DNA from: Aliiglaciecola sp. CAU 1673
Lineage (GTDB): Bacteria > Pseudomonadota > Gammaproteobacteria > Enterobacterales > Alteromonadaceae
Length of the DNA stretch: 64,000 nucleotides
Reading direction: 5' to 3'
NCBI RefSeq assembly: GCF_029223185.1
Contig: NZ_JARHUG010000012.1
Coordinates: forward strand, 62,001-126,000
How positions within the stretch are numbered: the stretch's first letter is position 1; each line of letters begins with the position of its first letter. Both the position numbers and the translations under genes were made by a program. The notes beneath the pieces are model-generated. The model ran no database searches. It saw only the letters and a list, made by a program, of their open reading frames with translations, and was not told where the DNA came from. This document shows, one piece after another, positions 26,613 to 36,408 of this stretch.

Positions 26613-26760
26613 TCTTCCGTTTCCAGCAATAACAGAACAAGACTTGGTATAAGGACTGGTTTGAGCCGGTCCCTATGCGCTATGCTCGTCTGCACGAATT
26701 AGTAAAGCCGGTTTATGGCGTGCACTACGAGGTGACCGGCAGTTCGAAGATGAGTTTGCT

Positions 26761-28203
26761 ATGAAAGTGCTATTTGTCGTCTCTGAAGTGGAAGATCTGG
26801 CCAAAACCGGTGGTCTGGCTGATGTGGCGAAATCCTTGCCCATCGCTTTACGTGCCTTGGGGCATGATGTACGGATCGTTAAACCTTATTACAAGGAAAT
26901 GGCCGACAAATTCAAGTTGCCCAATATCACTGACGAGCAACACCTTGTTCAGGGTGACAAAGAATATAGATTCAATATCAAACGCCTTGAATTGGAAACT
27001 GTGCCGGTTTATTGCATCGATTATCCAGACTATTTTTATCGGGCAGGCCTTTATTCAGATGGCTATCAGCCTTTCGGAGACAACGCAGAGCGTTTCTCTT
27101 TCTTCTCTTTAGCTGCATTGCAGGCCGCTAAAGCCCTAGATTTTCAACCGGATATTGTGCATTGCAATGATTGGCATACTTCGCTTTGCTGCTTTTTGCT
27201 CAAGCAGGACAACTCCGGCTTTTTTGCCCATACCAAATCTCTGCTTACGGTACATAATGGCGCGTTCCAGGGGCATTATCGATTTGCCGATATTCCGGCA
27301 CTCAAGCCCTACCACGAGCTCGCTGCGCAAATAGATGGCCACGGGCAATTGAATTTTTTGCGCATGGGCATTCTTTACGCCGACAAAATCAATGCGGTCA
27401 GTCCCAATTATGGGGCGGAGTTGTTAACACCTCTTGGCTCTCATCATCTGTATCACGAGTTTCACAGCCGTGCAGAGGATGTCAGTGGCATACTCAACGG
27501 CTGTGACTACCAGCAATGGGATCCCTCCACCGATCCTTGGTTGCCAGCGAATTACAATGCTGATTCCCTGCAAGGCAAACAGCAGTGCAAAGCGGCCTTG
27601 CAAACCGAAGTGGGGCTGCCGGTCAATGAACGCGTGCCGTTGATCGGTATGCTTTGCCGATTGACCGAACAAAAAGGCTTTGGCTACCTGCTGCCCATAC
27701 TTAACCAACTGTTACAGCATAATGTGCAGTTGTTGGTGATAGGTACGGGCGATCCGGTGATCAGTGATGTGCTCAAATACACGGCCGAGCAGCATCCGGA
27801 TAAGTTTGTTTTTCGCAATGATTTCAGTACTCGCATGGCCCATTTGTTGGAAGCCGGCAGCGACTTTTTCCTGATGCCCTCTTTATTTGAGCCTTGCGGT
27901 CTCAATCAGATGTATAGCCTGGCTTTTGGTACCGTTCCTATTGTGCGTGCAGTGGGGGGGTTGAAGGATACGGTGCTGGACCTTCAACATTTGCCTGAGC
28001 GTGCCACCGGTTTTGTTTTTGATGCCCCGGAAAGTAACGCGTTGCTCAATTGCTTACGGCGTGCACTGTTGTTTTATCATGAGTACCCCAAAGGATTTGT
28101 ACAGATGCAAAAGCGCGGTATGAAAACCCGCTTTACCTGGCATGATGCGGCGCTAAATTACCAGGCGTTGTATCAGGATTGCGGACGCAAATTCGGAGGA
28201 TAG
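26761..28203 (+). CDS. glgA: Glycogen synthase (ADP-glucose type)
   Basis: A 480-residue GT5 glycosyltransferase extending alpha-1,4-glucan chains from ADP-glucose. The ADP-glucose-binding motif KTGGLADV (Lys15) is near the N-terminus, HCNDWHTSL and TVHNGAFQG follow, and the C-terminal E-x7-E region is EPCGLNQMYSLAFGTVPIVRAVGGL. Length matches E. coli GlgA (477). No other glycogen genes (glgB, C, P, X) are in the window. Confidence 0.95.
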   Translation: MKVLFVVSEVEDLAKTGGLADVAKSLPIALRALGHDVRIVKPYYKEMADKFKLPNITDEQHLVQGDKEYRFNIKRLELETVPVYCIDYPDYFYRAGLYSDGYQPFGDNAERFSFFSLAALQAAKALDFQPDIVHCNDWHTSLCCFLLKQDNSGFFAHTKSLLTVHNGAFQGHYRFADIPALKPYHELAAQIDGHGQLNFLRMGILYADKINAVSPNYGAELLTPLGSHHLYHEFHSRAEDVSGILNGCDYQQWDPSTDPWLPANYNADSLQGKQQCKAALQTEVGLPVNERVPLIGMLCRLTEQKGFGYLLPILNQLLQHNVQLLVIGTGDPVISDVLKYTAEQHPDKFVFRNDFSTRMAHLLEAGSDFFLMPSLFEPCGLNQMYSLAFGTVPIVRAVGGLKDTVLDLQHLPERATGFVFDAPESNALLNCLRRALLFYHEYPKGFVQMQKRGMKTRFTWHDAALNYQALYQDCGRKFGG

Positions 28204-28208
28204 GGCTG

Positions 28209-28520
28209 TTGTTGTATCGATGGATAACTTTGCTATTGATGACCGTTAGCATGTGCACGGTGGCTATGCCCGAGCAATGTATTCAATTGCCCACCCGCAC
28301 AGAGCCTTGTCCACACCTTATTTATAAAAAGATGCCTAGATCATTGCAGGCAACCAAACAGGACGAGCCGCTTGTTTGTGTTTGCCTGACTGACTTCGAT
28401 GCCTTGCTGAAGGTACCGAAAAATGAGGTAGAGCGGGTCAGGCAGCAGATGGCACTGCGCCAACTGTCGGAGCAAATGCAAATGACGCCGAACCAGTTGC
28501 TTGAGTTAGTGCAATATTAG
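28209..28520 (+). CDS. Small exported hypothetical protein
   Basis: A 103-residue protein with a hydrophobic signal peptide (WITLLLMTVSMCTVAMP) and several cysteines in the mature part (CIQLP, EPCPHL, VCVCL). The TTG start at 28209 is chosen because GGAGG at 28195-28199 lies nine bases upstream; an earlier TTG at 28179 would overlap glgA. It is probably periplasmic. No family is recognised; it may be co-transcribed with glgA. Confidence 0.68.
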   Translation: MLYRWITLLLMTVSMCTVAMPEQCIQLPTRTEPCPHLIYKKMPRSLQATKQDEPLVCVCLTDFDALLKVPKNEVERVRQQMALRQLSEQMQMTPNQLLELVQY

Positions 28521-28993
28521 GTGGCTACCCTGATATAGGGGGCAAATGGCCCAAGATTGACTTCAGAACGCCCGGCAGCCAGGCAAGGCATCAACCAAAG
28601 TTGATCATCCTCTACCCAGTAAAAGGCATTTTGGTGGTATTCAACGGCCAGTTGCATCGCCTGATCGAAGCGGCAAGATATCGCAAAACCCGGCTCCTGA
28701 TGGCGTAAATCCAGGCTGGCGCCGGTCATTTCAACGTAGGGTAACTCTAATCCTTGCAGGCGCTTTTCAAAGGTGTTGTGAAGTGCGCTATTGCGCTTCT
28801 CGACCAAGACTTCGCCAGCTGGATTGCAGGCGGTGATGATCGCAAACTGGCTGGAAAAGACGGGTTTTTGTGCACACAAAAACTGAACAGTCTGATATTG
28901 TTGCCATAACGCCGCTGGTATTGCATGTTTGGTGCTCATAAATTCCATTTGCAATTGGGTGAAAAGTTTTCTTTTTTCAAAAGATTGTATCAA
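28517..28993 (-). CDS. DUF3293 domain protein
   Basis: A 158-residue soluble protein. The core matches the DUF3293 pattern: FAIITACNPAGEVL, then RLQGLELPYVEMTGASLD, EPGFAISCRFDQAMQLAVEYHQNAFYWVEDDQLWL. The function of the family is unknown. It converges on the small exported gene (4-nt overlap of stops). The start is the first ATG; internal ATGs 15 and 18 codons further are also possible. Confidence 0.8.
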   Translation of the reverse strand: MIQSFEKRKLFTQLQMEFMSTKHAIPAALWQQYQTVQFLCAQKPVFSSQFAIITACNPAGEVLVEKRNSALHNTFEKRLQGLELPYVEMTGASLDLRHQEPGFAISCRFDQAMQLAVEYHQNAFYWVEDDQLWLMPCLAAGRSEVNLGPFAPYIRVAT

Positions 28994-29051
28994 TATGGTG
29001 TTACGGAGAGACTCCGCTTCATTAGATTTTAGTCAGGCTGGCAATCACTAG

Positions 29052-30695
29052 ATGACAGAAAACACGCCCATATCATCCATCAAGAACCTGTTTATCTGGG
29101 TGGTGATGTCTATTACTGCTGTGGTGTTGATTTTGGCATCAGCCATTTCTTTGTATGTGCAGATCAGCAAGTACAAGGAAGAAATGGTCGAGGAAGTGCA
29201 GATCTACGCCAAGCTAATAGCAGGCTATGCGGCCGGTGGTATTGCTTTTAATGACTCACTTTCCGAGGACAAAAACCTGGAAAGCCTGAGTGCCGCAGAC
29301 ATTGTCACCCATGTGCATATCTACAAAGTTAACCCTGCAGGACAACTGGAGTTTTTTGCCAGCTACAACAAAATGGGGCAAGCCAAAATCCCGGTGATGG
29401 TCAATCGCACCGAAGAACTGGTAGAACCCAAGTTTTCTAATGATGTGTTGGAGCTGATGCGTCCGATTCACGTGGAAAACAATTTAGTTGGATATATTTA
29501 TTTGCAGGCGTCGGTGGAGACGCTGAATGAGCTTACCTACAGCACTATCTACATCACTCTTGCCGTCCTGCTATTAGCCCTGCTGTTGTCACTGGTCATG
29601 ACGCTGCGAATGCAACAACGCATCACCCGGCCGATAGAGGCGCTGGTGCATCTGGTGCAGGATGTCTCCCAACGCAAGGAATACTCCATCAGGGCTAAGT
29701 CATCCAACCTCAAAGAGCTGGATATTCTGGCCGAAGCCTTCAATGAGATGCTGGATAAGATAGAGCAACATAACAAACGCCAGCAGGAAGCTGAGGATGA
29801 ATATCGGCGCCTGAATTTGAGCCTGGAGGAGAAGGTTAATCAGCGCACCACCGCGCTTAAGGAAGCCAATAAAGAGTTGATTCAGACGCTGGAGAAATTG
29901 CATCAGTTCCAGCGGCAGATGGTGCAAAACGAGAAAATGGCCTCCCTTGGAGATATGGTGGCGGGTGTGGCCCATGAGGTTAATACGCCCATCGGTTTGG
30001 GTGTGACCGCATCGACCATGATGTTGGACCGCCTGAAGCAGCTGCAACAAGACTTCGAGAAGAAGAATCTTAAGGCCAGTTCATTGGCTAAGTTTATCGC
30101 CGAAGGCGAAGAAAACCTGAATATTATCTACCGTAACCTGAACCGTGCGGCAGAGCTTATCTCCAGCTTTAAGCAGGTGGCAGTGGACCAGACCAGCGAG
30201 AGCACCCGCGTATTTGGCTTCTCGCAACTGATGGATGAAATTCTGCTGTCAATGCGCCCAAGGCTCAAAAAGCTGCCCCATGAGATAAAGTTGCATTGTG
30301 ATCCCGATCTAACCCTGGAAAGTAAGGCCGGGCCTATCAATCAGATCATGATCAACCTGATTATGAACTCGGTGATCCATGGCTTTGAGTTTATGGAAAA
30401 GGGCACCATCGATATTTATGTGGAAATGCAGGGCGACACCAAGTTGTGCATTCGCTACTGTGACAACGGCCGTGGTATTCCTGAACACTTATGTAAGCGC
30501 ATCTTCGATCCCTTTGTGACTACTAAGCGTGGCCAGGGTGGCAGTGGTTTGGGCATGCATTTGGTCTTTAACCTGGTAACCCAGGCGCTTAACGGCTCCA
30601 TTACGGTCAGTAGTGAGGAAGGTAAGGGCGTGGAATTCCTGATAATCTTCCCTGTCAGGCGGGTGGAACCCTCTAAGGTGGCGAAAAGCTCATGA
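29052..30695 (+). CDS. Membrane sensor histidine kinase
   Basis: A 547-residue kinase. TM1 (about residues 13-36), a periplasmic sensor region (37-167, CHASE8-like), TM2 (about 168-190), a HAMP domain, a long coiled coil (about 235-290), then the H-box VAHEVNTPIG with phospho-acceptor His308. The ATP-binding domain has NSVIHGF (N box), DNGRGIPE (G1) and GGSGLGMHLV (G2). Its stop overlaps the start of a YfiR-like gene (ATGA), so the two likely form a sensing unit. No response regulator is fused to it; arcA downstream is probably independent. Confidence 0.93.
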   Translation: MTENTPISSIKNLFIWVVMSITAVVLILASAISLYVQISKYKEEMVEEVQIYAKLIAGYAAGGIAFNDSLSEDKNLESLSAADIVTHVHIYKVNPAGQLEFFASYNKMGQAKIPVMVNRTEELVEPKFSNDVLELMRPIHVENNLVGYIYLQASVETLNELTYSTIYITLAVLLLALLLSLVMTLRMQQRITRPIEALVHLVQDVSQRKEYSIRAKSSNLKELDILAEAFNEMLDKIEQHNKRQQEAEDEYRRLNLSLEEKVNQRTTALKEANKELIQTLEKLHQFQRQMVQNEKMASLGDMVAGVAHEVNTPIGLGVTASTMMLDRLKQLQQDFEKKNLKASSLAKFIAEGEENLNIIYRNLNRAAELISSFKQVAVDQTSESTRVFGFSQLMDEILLSMRPRLKKLPHEIKLHCDPDLTLESKAGPINQIMINLIMNSVIHGFEFMEKGTIDIYVEMQGDTKLCIRYCDNGRGIPEHLCKRIFDPFVTTKRGQGGSGLGMHLVFNLVTQALNGSITVSSEEGKGVEFLIIFPVRRVEPSKVAKSS

Positions 30696-31240
30696 TGGCT
30701 AAGCGCTACTTTTCCAAGTTGCCTGCGGGGCTGATTGCCCTTTCCCTTTGCTTTGCCTCTTTGGTCAGGGCTGACCAAAGCTTTACGCCGGCCCAGTTGC
30801 GTGCACCCTTTTTGCTGCATATTGCTCATTTCACGCAATTTCCGGACGATGATGTGTCCGGGGCTCCGGTGTATTTTTGCTTCCTTGAGGGAGAAAATCA
30901 CCCGCAAGCTGATGCTTTCAGGGGCTCGCCTGCCAAAGATGTCAGGCAACGGCAAATTCTGTTGGTGGAGATGGATAGTATAGAAGCTATCAATCAACAG
31001 CCTTGCCATGTGCTTTTTGTCAGCCAGCAATATGAGAATGAGGAGCTATTCAAGTCCTTAGTAAGCCTTAAGGACAAAACGGTTTCTATTGGTGAATCCC
31101 TCAACTTTATTGAGCAGGGCGGCATGATGTCGATCATGCCCATGCAATCGAGAATGCGCATCTTCTTCAGTCGCGAGGCATTCCAGTCTACCGAACTTAA
31201 ATTCAGTTCGGCACTGTTAAAGCGTGTGAACTTTCGCTAA
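30692..31240 (+). CDS. YfiR-like (DUF4154) periplasmic protein
   Basis: A 182-residue exported protein with a signal peptide ending near LVRADQS. The mature part has the YfiR pattern: LRAPFLLHIAHFTQFP, VYFCFLEGENH, RQRQILLVEMDS, CHVLFVSQQ and SIGESLNFIEQGGMMSIM. YfiR proteins repress periplasmic or membrane-bound partner sensors; the classic example controls a diguanylate cyclase. Here the coupled partner is a histidine kinase, so it probably modulates that kinase. Two adjacent ATGs (30692, 30695) are possible starts. Confidence 0.88.
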   Translation: MMAKRYFSKLPAGLIALSLCFASLVRADQSFTPAQLRAPFLLHIAHFTQFPDDDVSGAPVYFCFLEGENHPQADAFRGSPAKDVRQRQILLVEMDSIEAINQQPCHVLFVSQQYENEELFKSLVSLKDKTVSIGESLNFIEQGGMMSIMPMQSRMRIFFSREAFQSTELKFSSALLKRVNFR

Positions 31241-31402
31241 TGCGGCAGTCAAACCTGGCAACGGCAATATGAGCACGCGATTCAGGGACTTATATTGTCG
31301 TCATGTTTGAAGATTCTGATAGACTAGTAGCAAGTCTGTAAATCTGGTGAATGCCAATTTCACAGACGGCTTAAAAATCCCGGCAAGTATGGTTAGCGAA
31401 AA

Positions 31403-32110
31403 ATGCAGACACCGAACATTCTGATTGTAGAAGATGAAGTGGTTACCAGAACCACTTTAAAGAGCCTTTTTGAGGCTGAGGGCTATCAGGTTTTTGAAGC
31501 GGAAAATGGTGATCAGATGCACCAGGTCTTCGCTTCCAACAATATAAACTTGGTCATCATGGACATTAACCTGCCGGGTAAAAATGGCCTGATCCTGGCG
31601 AGGGAGGTCAGAGACCGCAAAAATGTGGGCTTGATATTCCTGACGGGTCGCGACAACGATGTAGACCGTATCTTGGGTCTTGAAATCGGTGCCGATGATT
31701 ACCTGACCAAGCCATTTAATCCACGAGAGCTGACCATCCGTGCCAGAAACTTACTGGCCCGTACCCTGAACAGCAATGAAGACGATGATCTGCCAAGCAA
31801 AGTCAGCTTCAATGGCTGGGTATTAGACGGTGATAGCCGCAGTCTGATTTCTCCTAAAGGTCAGGAATTCAGATTACCACGCAGTGAGTTCAGGGCCTTG
31901 CACCTGTTCTTGCGTCATCCTGGTAAGATCCTGACCCGCGAACAGTTGATTATGGAAATGACCGGCCGAGAGTTACGTCCTAACGACCGCACGGTAGATG
32001 TGACCATTCGCCGAATTCGTAAGCACTTCGAGTCTGAGCCCAATTCAGAAGAGTTGATCGTTACCGTGCACGGTGAGGGTTACCGATTCTGCGGATCTGT
32101 AGACGCCTAA
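31403..32110 (+). CDS. arcA: Response regulator ArcA
   Basis: A 235-residue OmpR-type regulator very close to E. coli ArcA. The receiver starts [19 protein letters not shown], with Asp54 in [12 protein letters not shown] and Lys in [13 protein letters not shown]. The DNA-binding domain has [32 protein letters not shown] and GEGYRFCG. ArcA controls respiratory and fermentative genes in response to quinone state. The arcB partner is not in the window, which is normal. A 162-bp upstream gap allows an independent promoter. Confidence 0.95.
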   Translation: MQTPNILIVEDEVVTRTTLKSLFEAEGYQVFEAENGDQMHQVFASNNINLVIMDINLPGKNGLILAREVRDRKNVGLIFLTGRDNDVDRILGLEIGADDYLTKPFNPRELTIRARNLLARTLNSNEDDDLPSKVSFNGWVLDGDSRSLISPKGQEFRLPRSEFRALHLFLRHPGKILTREQLIMEMTGRELRPNDRTVDVTIRRIRKHFESEPNSEELIVTVHGEGYRFCGSVDA

Positions 32111-32117
32111 AGCTATC

Positions 32118-32143
32118 AGGAGTGAGGCTATATCCTCACTCCT
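32118..32143 (+). terminator. Hairpin after arcA, possible terminator
   Basis: A perfect 10-bp stem AGGAGTGAGG/CCTCACTCCT (32118-32127 with 32134-32143) and 6-nt loop lie eight bases after the arcA stop. The following ATCCTTTC is only weakly T-rich, so termination may be partial. Confidence 0.6.
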
Positions 32144-32230
32144 ATCCTTTCAAAAAGCTAAAAAATTCAATCTGTTCAAGCATATCTTTGCAAAGTCCTC
32201 CTACACTTAGTGGAAAATCGGGAGATGACT

Positions 32231-32965
32231 ATGCGCCACGTTAACTTACTTTTGCTTTCTGGTTTTGTCCTCGCTAGCACTGCATTGAAGGCGGCCGAGT
32301 TTTCTATTGGTGTGGAGAACCTGGACTACAAGCCTTTCTCTGCGGTTGAAGATGGTAAATTTAGCGGTTACTTCAAAGAGGTATTGGACAAGTTTGCTGC
32401 AGATAACGGGCATAAATTCACTTACAAGCCCCTCCCTGTTAAGCGTCTGATGCAGGACTTTCTGGCAGGTAAAGTAGATTTTAAAATTCCGGATAATAAA
32501 TTCTGGGCGGGCAGCATGCGCCAAGGGCACGATATTTATTACTCTACCCCTGTAGCCACCTATGTGGATGGGGTTATGGTCAAACCCGCCAATGTCAGCC
32601 TTGATTATGACAAACTCAGCGGCCTTGTTACCCTCCGGGGTTTTACCCCTTTTCCCTTTATGGATGATATTGCCAAAGGCACCATCAAGTTAAGCGAGAC
32701 TAATACTCTCGATGGGCTGATAAAAATGGTGGAAAGCGATCGTGTGGACGGTGGTTTTGCGAACGTTGATGTGACTAAATACTACATGAGGGAAGTCATG
32801 GGTAACCCACAGCTGCTGGTATTTGCAGAGGGACTACCCACAGGAGTAAGTGAAATTAGCCTTTCCACAATCAAGCATCAAGACATCATTGAGCAGTTTA
32901 ATGCCTGGTTATTGTTAAAACAGGACCTGATTGCCGAGTTGAAAGCGAAATACCAGATAAATTGA
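32231..32965 (+). CDS. Periplasmic solute-binding-like protein (SBP family 3-like)
   Basis: A 244-residue protein with a signal peptide (to about ALKAAEF) and a family 3 binding-protein form: FSIGVENLDYKPFSAVEDGKF, then YFKEVLDKFAADNGH and LPVKRLMQDFLAGKVDFKI. No ABC permease or ATPase lies nearby, as with the similar gene at 12121. The ATG at 32231 has GGGAG six bases upstream; an ATG at 32225 and a GTG at 32210 are in frame. Confidence 0.78.
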   Translation: MRHVNLLLLSGFVLASTALKAAEFSIGVENLDYKPFSAVEDGKFSGYFKEVLDKFAADNGHKFTYKPLPVKRLMQDFLAGKVDFKIPDNKFWAGSMRQGHDIYYSTPVATYVDGVMVKPANVSLDYDKLSGLVTLRGFTPFPFMDDIAKGTIKLSETNTLDGLIKMVESDRVDGGFANVDVTKYYMREVMGNPQLLVFAEGLPTGVSEISLSTIKHQDIIEQFNAWLLLKQDLIAELKAKYQIN

Positions 32966-33011
32966 TGCTGGGAATGCTAGTTAACACACAGGGGAGGAGG
33001 AAATAGCCTCC

Positions 33012-34343
33012 TCAGTCCCCTGCTATCTGCATATTGCCAATCAGGATTGAGCCGGTCTGCACCGCGCCGCGAGTTTCGGTATCAGTGCCGATAGCACGAA
33101 TATTCTTGAGCATATCCTTAAGATTGCCGGCGATGGTAATTTCGTGCACGGGGTAGGCAATCTCACCATCTTCCACCCAAAAACCGGCTGCCCCTCTGGA
33201 ATAGTCGCCATTGACGATATTGACGCCTTGACCCATGAGTTCAGTAACCAATAGACCGCTGCCCATCTCTTTGAGTAACTGATCAAAGTCCTGGCCGCTG
33301 TCTTGTATCAGCCAGTTGTGGATCCCACCCGCATGGCCGTTGCTACGCATACCCAATTTTCGTGCTGAATAGCTGGTCAGAAGATAGTGGCGCAGGATGC
33401 CGTTTTCGATGATATCCAGATCCTCTGTGCGTGCCCCCTCGTGATCAAAAATGGAGCTGGCTAAGCCCTTTTTGATATGTGGACGCTCTTTGATGGTCAT
33501 CCATGAGGGCAGAACTTGTTTATCCAGATGATCCAGCAAAAAGGAAGATTTGCGATACAGGCTGCCACCGCTGATGGCAGACACCAGATGCCCAAATAAG
33601 CCTGACGCTATCTCCCGGTGAAACATCACCGGTGCCTTGGTGGTTTTCAGCGTTCTGCCACCGAGTCGACTTAAGGTGGCCTGCGCTGCTTCTTTGCCCA
33701 CTTGCTCGGCAGAATTAAGCAGATGGGCTTCACGATTGACGCTATAGGCGTAATCCCGCTGCATGTCATCCCCTTGCTGGGCGATAACTACGCAACTGAG
33801 GCTATAGCGGCTGCTGGGATAACCGGCATTAATACCATGGGTATTGCCGTAGACTTTGACGCCCAGATTGGCATTGTAAGAGGCGCCATCGGAGTTAGTG
33901 ATGCGCTCGTCCTGCTCGAAAGCGACCTTTTCCGCCTCAATGGCCAATTTGATGCCTGCCTCAGCATCCAGCTCAATAGGATGGTAGAGATCCAGGTCAG
34001 GAAAGTCCCTGGCGATCAAATCCTCTTCGACCAGACCGTTGAAGGGGTCTTCGCTGGTGTAGCGGGCAATCTCAATGGCTTTCTCAACGGTCATCTTTAA
34101 TGCTTGTGGACTTAAATCTGCAGTGGAAGCGCTGCCTTTACGTTTGCCCACATAGACACTGATCCCCAATCCACCGTCGTTGGTGAATTCCAGGGTTTCA
34201 ATTTGTTGCATCCGGGATGACACCGCAATGCCCTGTACCTTGCTCATACTGGCTTCTGCCTGGGTGGCGCCGAGCTTTTTGGCCAGTTTCAGGGTGTCAT
34301 CTACGACCTGTTGAATATCTTCCAGTGTTTGTCTTGCATTCAT
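33012..34343 (-). CDS. pmbA: Metalloprotease subunit PmbA/TldE
   Basis: A 443-residue protein of the TldD/PmbA family. TldE pairs with TldD to form a heterodimeric protease acting on peptide antibiotic precursors and CcdA. TldE lacks the zinc motif, and none is visible here; family segments NDGGLGISVYVGKRKGSAS and GAAGFWVEDGEIAYPVHEIT are present. The partner tldD lies about 0.6 kb away on the same strand, with darP between. A GAGGAGG/CCTCCTC hairpin (32994-33013) spans its stop and may limit readthrough. Confidence 0.95.
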   Translation of the reverse strand: MNARQTLEDIQQVVDDTLKLAKKLGATQAEASMSKVQGIAVSSRMQQIETLEFTNDGGLGISVYVGKRKGSASTADLSPQALKMTVEKAIEIARYTSEDPFNGLVEEDLIARDFPDLDLYHPIELDAEAGIKLAIEAEKVAFEQDERITNSDGASYNANLGVKVYGNTHGINAGYPSSRYSLSCVVIAQQGDDMQRDYAYSVNREAHLLNSAEQVGKEAAQATLSRLGGRTLKTTKAPVMFHREIASGLFGHLVSAISGGSLYRKSSFLLDHLDKQVLPSWMTIKERPHIKKGLASSIFDHEGARTEDLDIIENGILRHYLLTSYSARKLGMRSNGHAGGIHNWLIQDSGQDFDQLLKEMGSGLLVTELMGQGVNIVNGDYSRGAAGFWVEDGEIAYPVHEITIAGNLKDMLKNIRAIGTDTETRGAVQTGSILIGNMQIAGD

Positions 34344-34404
34344 AAATTGGTATTGCGGTTGGGCAAGAGGTTACAATTAGCAGCAGTGTAACACTAAAGA
34401 CAAC

Positions 34405-34932
34405 ATGATGACGGATATCACAGACCAACTCCCAGAAGACGACCAAGATGTTGAGTTAAAAAGTAAGACCCAGCTAAAAAATGAAATGCATGAGTTGCAG
34501 CAGCTGGGGCAAAAGCTGGTGGATCTTGGGCAAGCCGCTTTGGCCAAAGTACCCATGGACACTGAGTTGGCTGAGGCCGTGAAACTGGCCAGACGTATCA
34601 ACCGCAAGAAGGACGGGTTTCGGCGTCAGCTGCAGTTTATTGGCAAGCTGATGCGTAACCGAGACACCACGCCTATTCGCCAGGCATTGGATTTAATTGA
34701 AAACCGTCACCAGCAGGCCACGGTCAAATTACACCGATTGGAGCGCATGCGTGACGATATTGTCGCCAAAGGCGACAGTGCCATTGAGGCGGCGTTACAG
34801 GAAAATCCACAGTTGGAACGTCAGAAGCTACGTCAGCTGGCCTTACAGGCTCAGCGTGAAGCCAGCCACAATAAGCCACCTAAAGCATCCAGAGAGATTT
34901 TTCAGTATCTGAAAGAGATGTTGGTGGATTAA
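34405..34932 (+). CDS. darP: Ribosome-associated protein DarP (YjgA)
   Basis: A 175-residue highly charged helical protein of the DUF615 (YjgA/DarP) family. E. coli DarP acts in late 50S subunit assembly. Family segments are LKNEMHELQQLGQKLVDLG, RRQLQFIGKLMRN and the C-terminal REIFQYLKEML. It is divergent from pmbA with 61 bp between, the common pmbA-yjgA arrangement. Confidence 0.94.
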   Translation: MMTDITDQLPEDDQDVELKSKTQLKNEMHELQQLGQKLVDLGQAALAKVPMDTELAEAVKLARRINRKKDGFRRQLQFIGKLMRNRDTTPIRQALDLIENRHQQATVKLHRLERMRDDIVAKGDSAIEAALQENPQLERQKLRQLALQAQREASHNKPPKASREIFQYLKEMLVD

Positions 34933-34968
34933 TCTGATTACAGCCAGCTCAGGCGCAAGGCACTGCTA

Positions 34969-36408
34969 TCAGGCAGTGCCTCCTACGGTAAGCAAGTCAA
35001 TTTTAAGGCTGGGTTGCCCAACGCCCACAGGGACACTCTGACCGTCTTTGCCACAAACACCTACGCCCTTATCCAGGGCCAAATCATTACCAATCATGGA
35101 AATACGCTGCATCACATCCGGACCATTACCGATTAGGGTGGCGCCTTTGACTGGAGTGGTGATCTTGCCGTTTTCAATCAGATAGGCTTCTGAGGTGGAA
35201 AATACGAATTTACCCGAAGTGATATCCACCTGACCGCCGCCAAAATTAGGCGCGTAGATGCCTTTTTTGATGCTGGCGATCAGCTCTTGTGGATCGTGCT
35301 GTCCGGCCAGCATGTAGGTATTGGTCATACGCGGCATGGGCAAATGGGCATAGGACTCACGCCGGCCGTTACCGGTTACCGGTACGCCCATTAATCGCGC
35401 ATTGAGCTTATCCTGCATATAGCCTTTAAGAATACCGTCTTCAATCAGCACGTTGTAGGCGCTGGGTGTACCTTCGTCATCTACCGACAGGGAGCCACGG
35501 CGGTGCGCCAGAGTACCGTCATCCACCACGGTCACGCCTTTCGCGGCTACCCGCTGGCCAATACGGCCGCTGAAGGTGGATGAGCCCTTGCGATTAAAAT
35601 CACCTTCCAATCCATGACCCACTGCTTCATGCAGTAAAACACCCGGCCAGCCGCTGCCGAGAACCACTGGCATTTGGCCGGCAGGGGCGTCGATAGCCTG
35701 CATATTGATACGGGCCATATGCAATGCTTCATCGGCCAGTCGCTGATAAGCCAGCCTGCCATCGTGCAATTCGAGGAATTTTTCATAGCCATAGCGGCCA
35801 CCCATACCGGCACTGCCGCGCTCACGGCGGCCGTTTTGTTCCATCAGCACCGAACAGTTCAAGCGCACCAACGGGCGAATATCGGAGCACAGGGTGCCAT
35901 CGCTGGCGGCGATCAGCACTTCCTCGAAAACACCGCTTAGACTCACGATCACCTGACTAATATCGGCTTCCTGATCACGCACATAGGCATCCACATTACG
36001 CAGCAGATCAATTTTGTCCTGCTCTTTCATCAGCATAATGGGATTGCTGTGCGCGTAGAGTGCATTGTGATCCCTGCGACTGAAGGCTTTGACCTGATGG
36101 TTGCCGCCTTGTCTGGCAATGCTGCGGGCCGCCGTACTGGCTTGTAGCAGGGCTTCCTTGGAGATTTCATCCGAGTAGGCAAAGCCGGTTTTTTCGCCGT
36201 TGACGGCACGCACACCTACGCCACGTTCGATGTTGTAGCTACCATCTTTGATGATGCCATCTTCCAGCACCCAGCTCTCATGATGACTGGACTGGAAGTA
36301 GAGATCGGCAAAATCGTTGTCATGGGCGTAAATCAGGCCCAGAGCATGGTGTAAATCATCCAGCTCCAGACCGGATGCGGTTAATAGATTCTGTTCAACC
36401 TGCTTCAA
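34969..36408 (-). CDS. tldD: Metalloprotease TldD
   Basis: A 479-residue catalytic subunit of TldD/TldE. The zinc motif HExxxH is seen as [11 protein letters not shown] with His260, Glu261 and His265. Other family segments are [19 protein letters not shown] and [17 protein letters not shown]. It overlaps the nitrilase gene upstream by 14 nt, so it belongs to the rng-yhdP-nitrilase-tldD operon. A stem GGCACTGC/GCAGTGCC (34959-34980) lies across its stop. Confidence 0.96.
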   Translation of the reverse strand: MKQVEQNLLTASGLELDDLHHALGLIYAHDNDFADLYFQSSHHESWVLEDGIIKDGSYNIERGVGVRAVNGEKTGFAYSDEISKEALLQASTAARSIARQGGNHQVKAFSRRDHNALYAHSNPIMLMKEQDKIDLLRNVDAYVRDQEADISQVIVSLSGVFEEVLIAASDGTLCSDIRPLVRLNCSVLMEQNGRRERGSAGMGGRYGYEKFLELHDGRLAYQRLADEALHMARINMQAIDAPAGQMPVVLGSGWPGVLLHEAVGHGLEGDFNRKGSSTFSGRIGQRVAAKGVTVVDDGTLAHRRGSLSVDDEGTPSAYNVLIEDGILKGYMQDKLNARLMGVPVTGNGRRESYAHLPMPRMTNTYMLAGQHDPQELIASIKKGIYAPNFGGGQVDITSGKFVFSTSEAYLIENGKITTPVKGATLIGNGPDVMQRISMIGNDLALDKGVGVCGKDGQSVPVGVGQPSLKIDLLTVGGTA

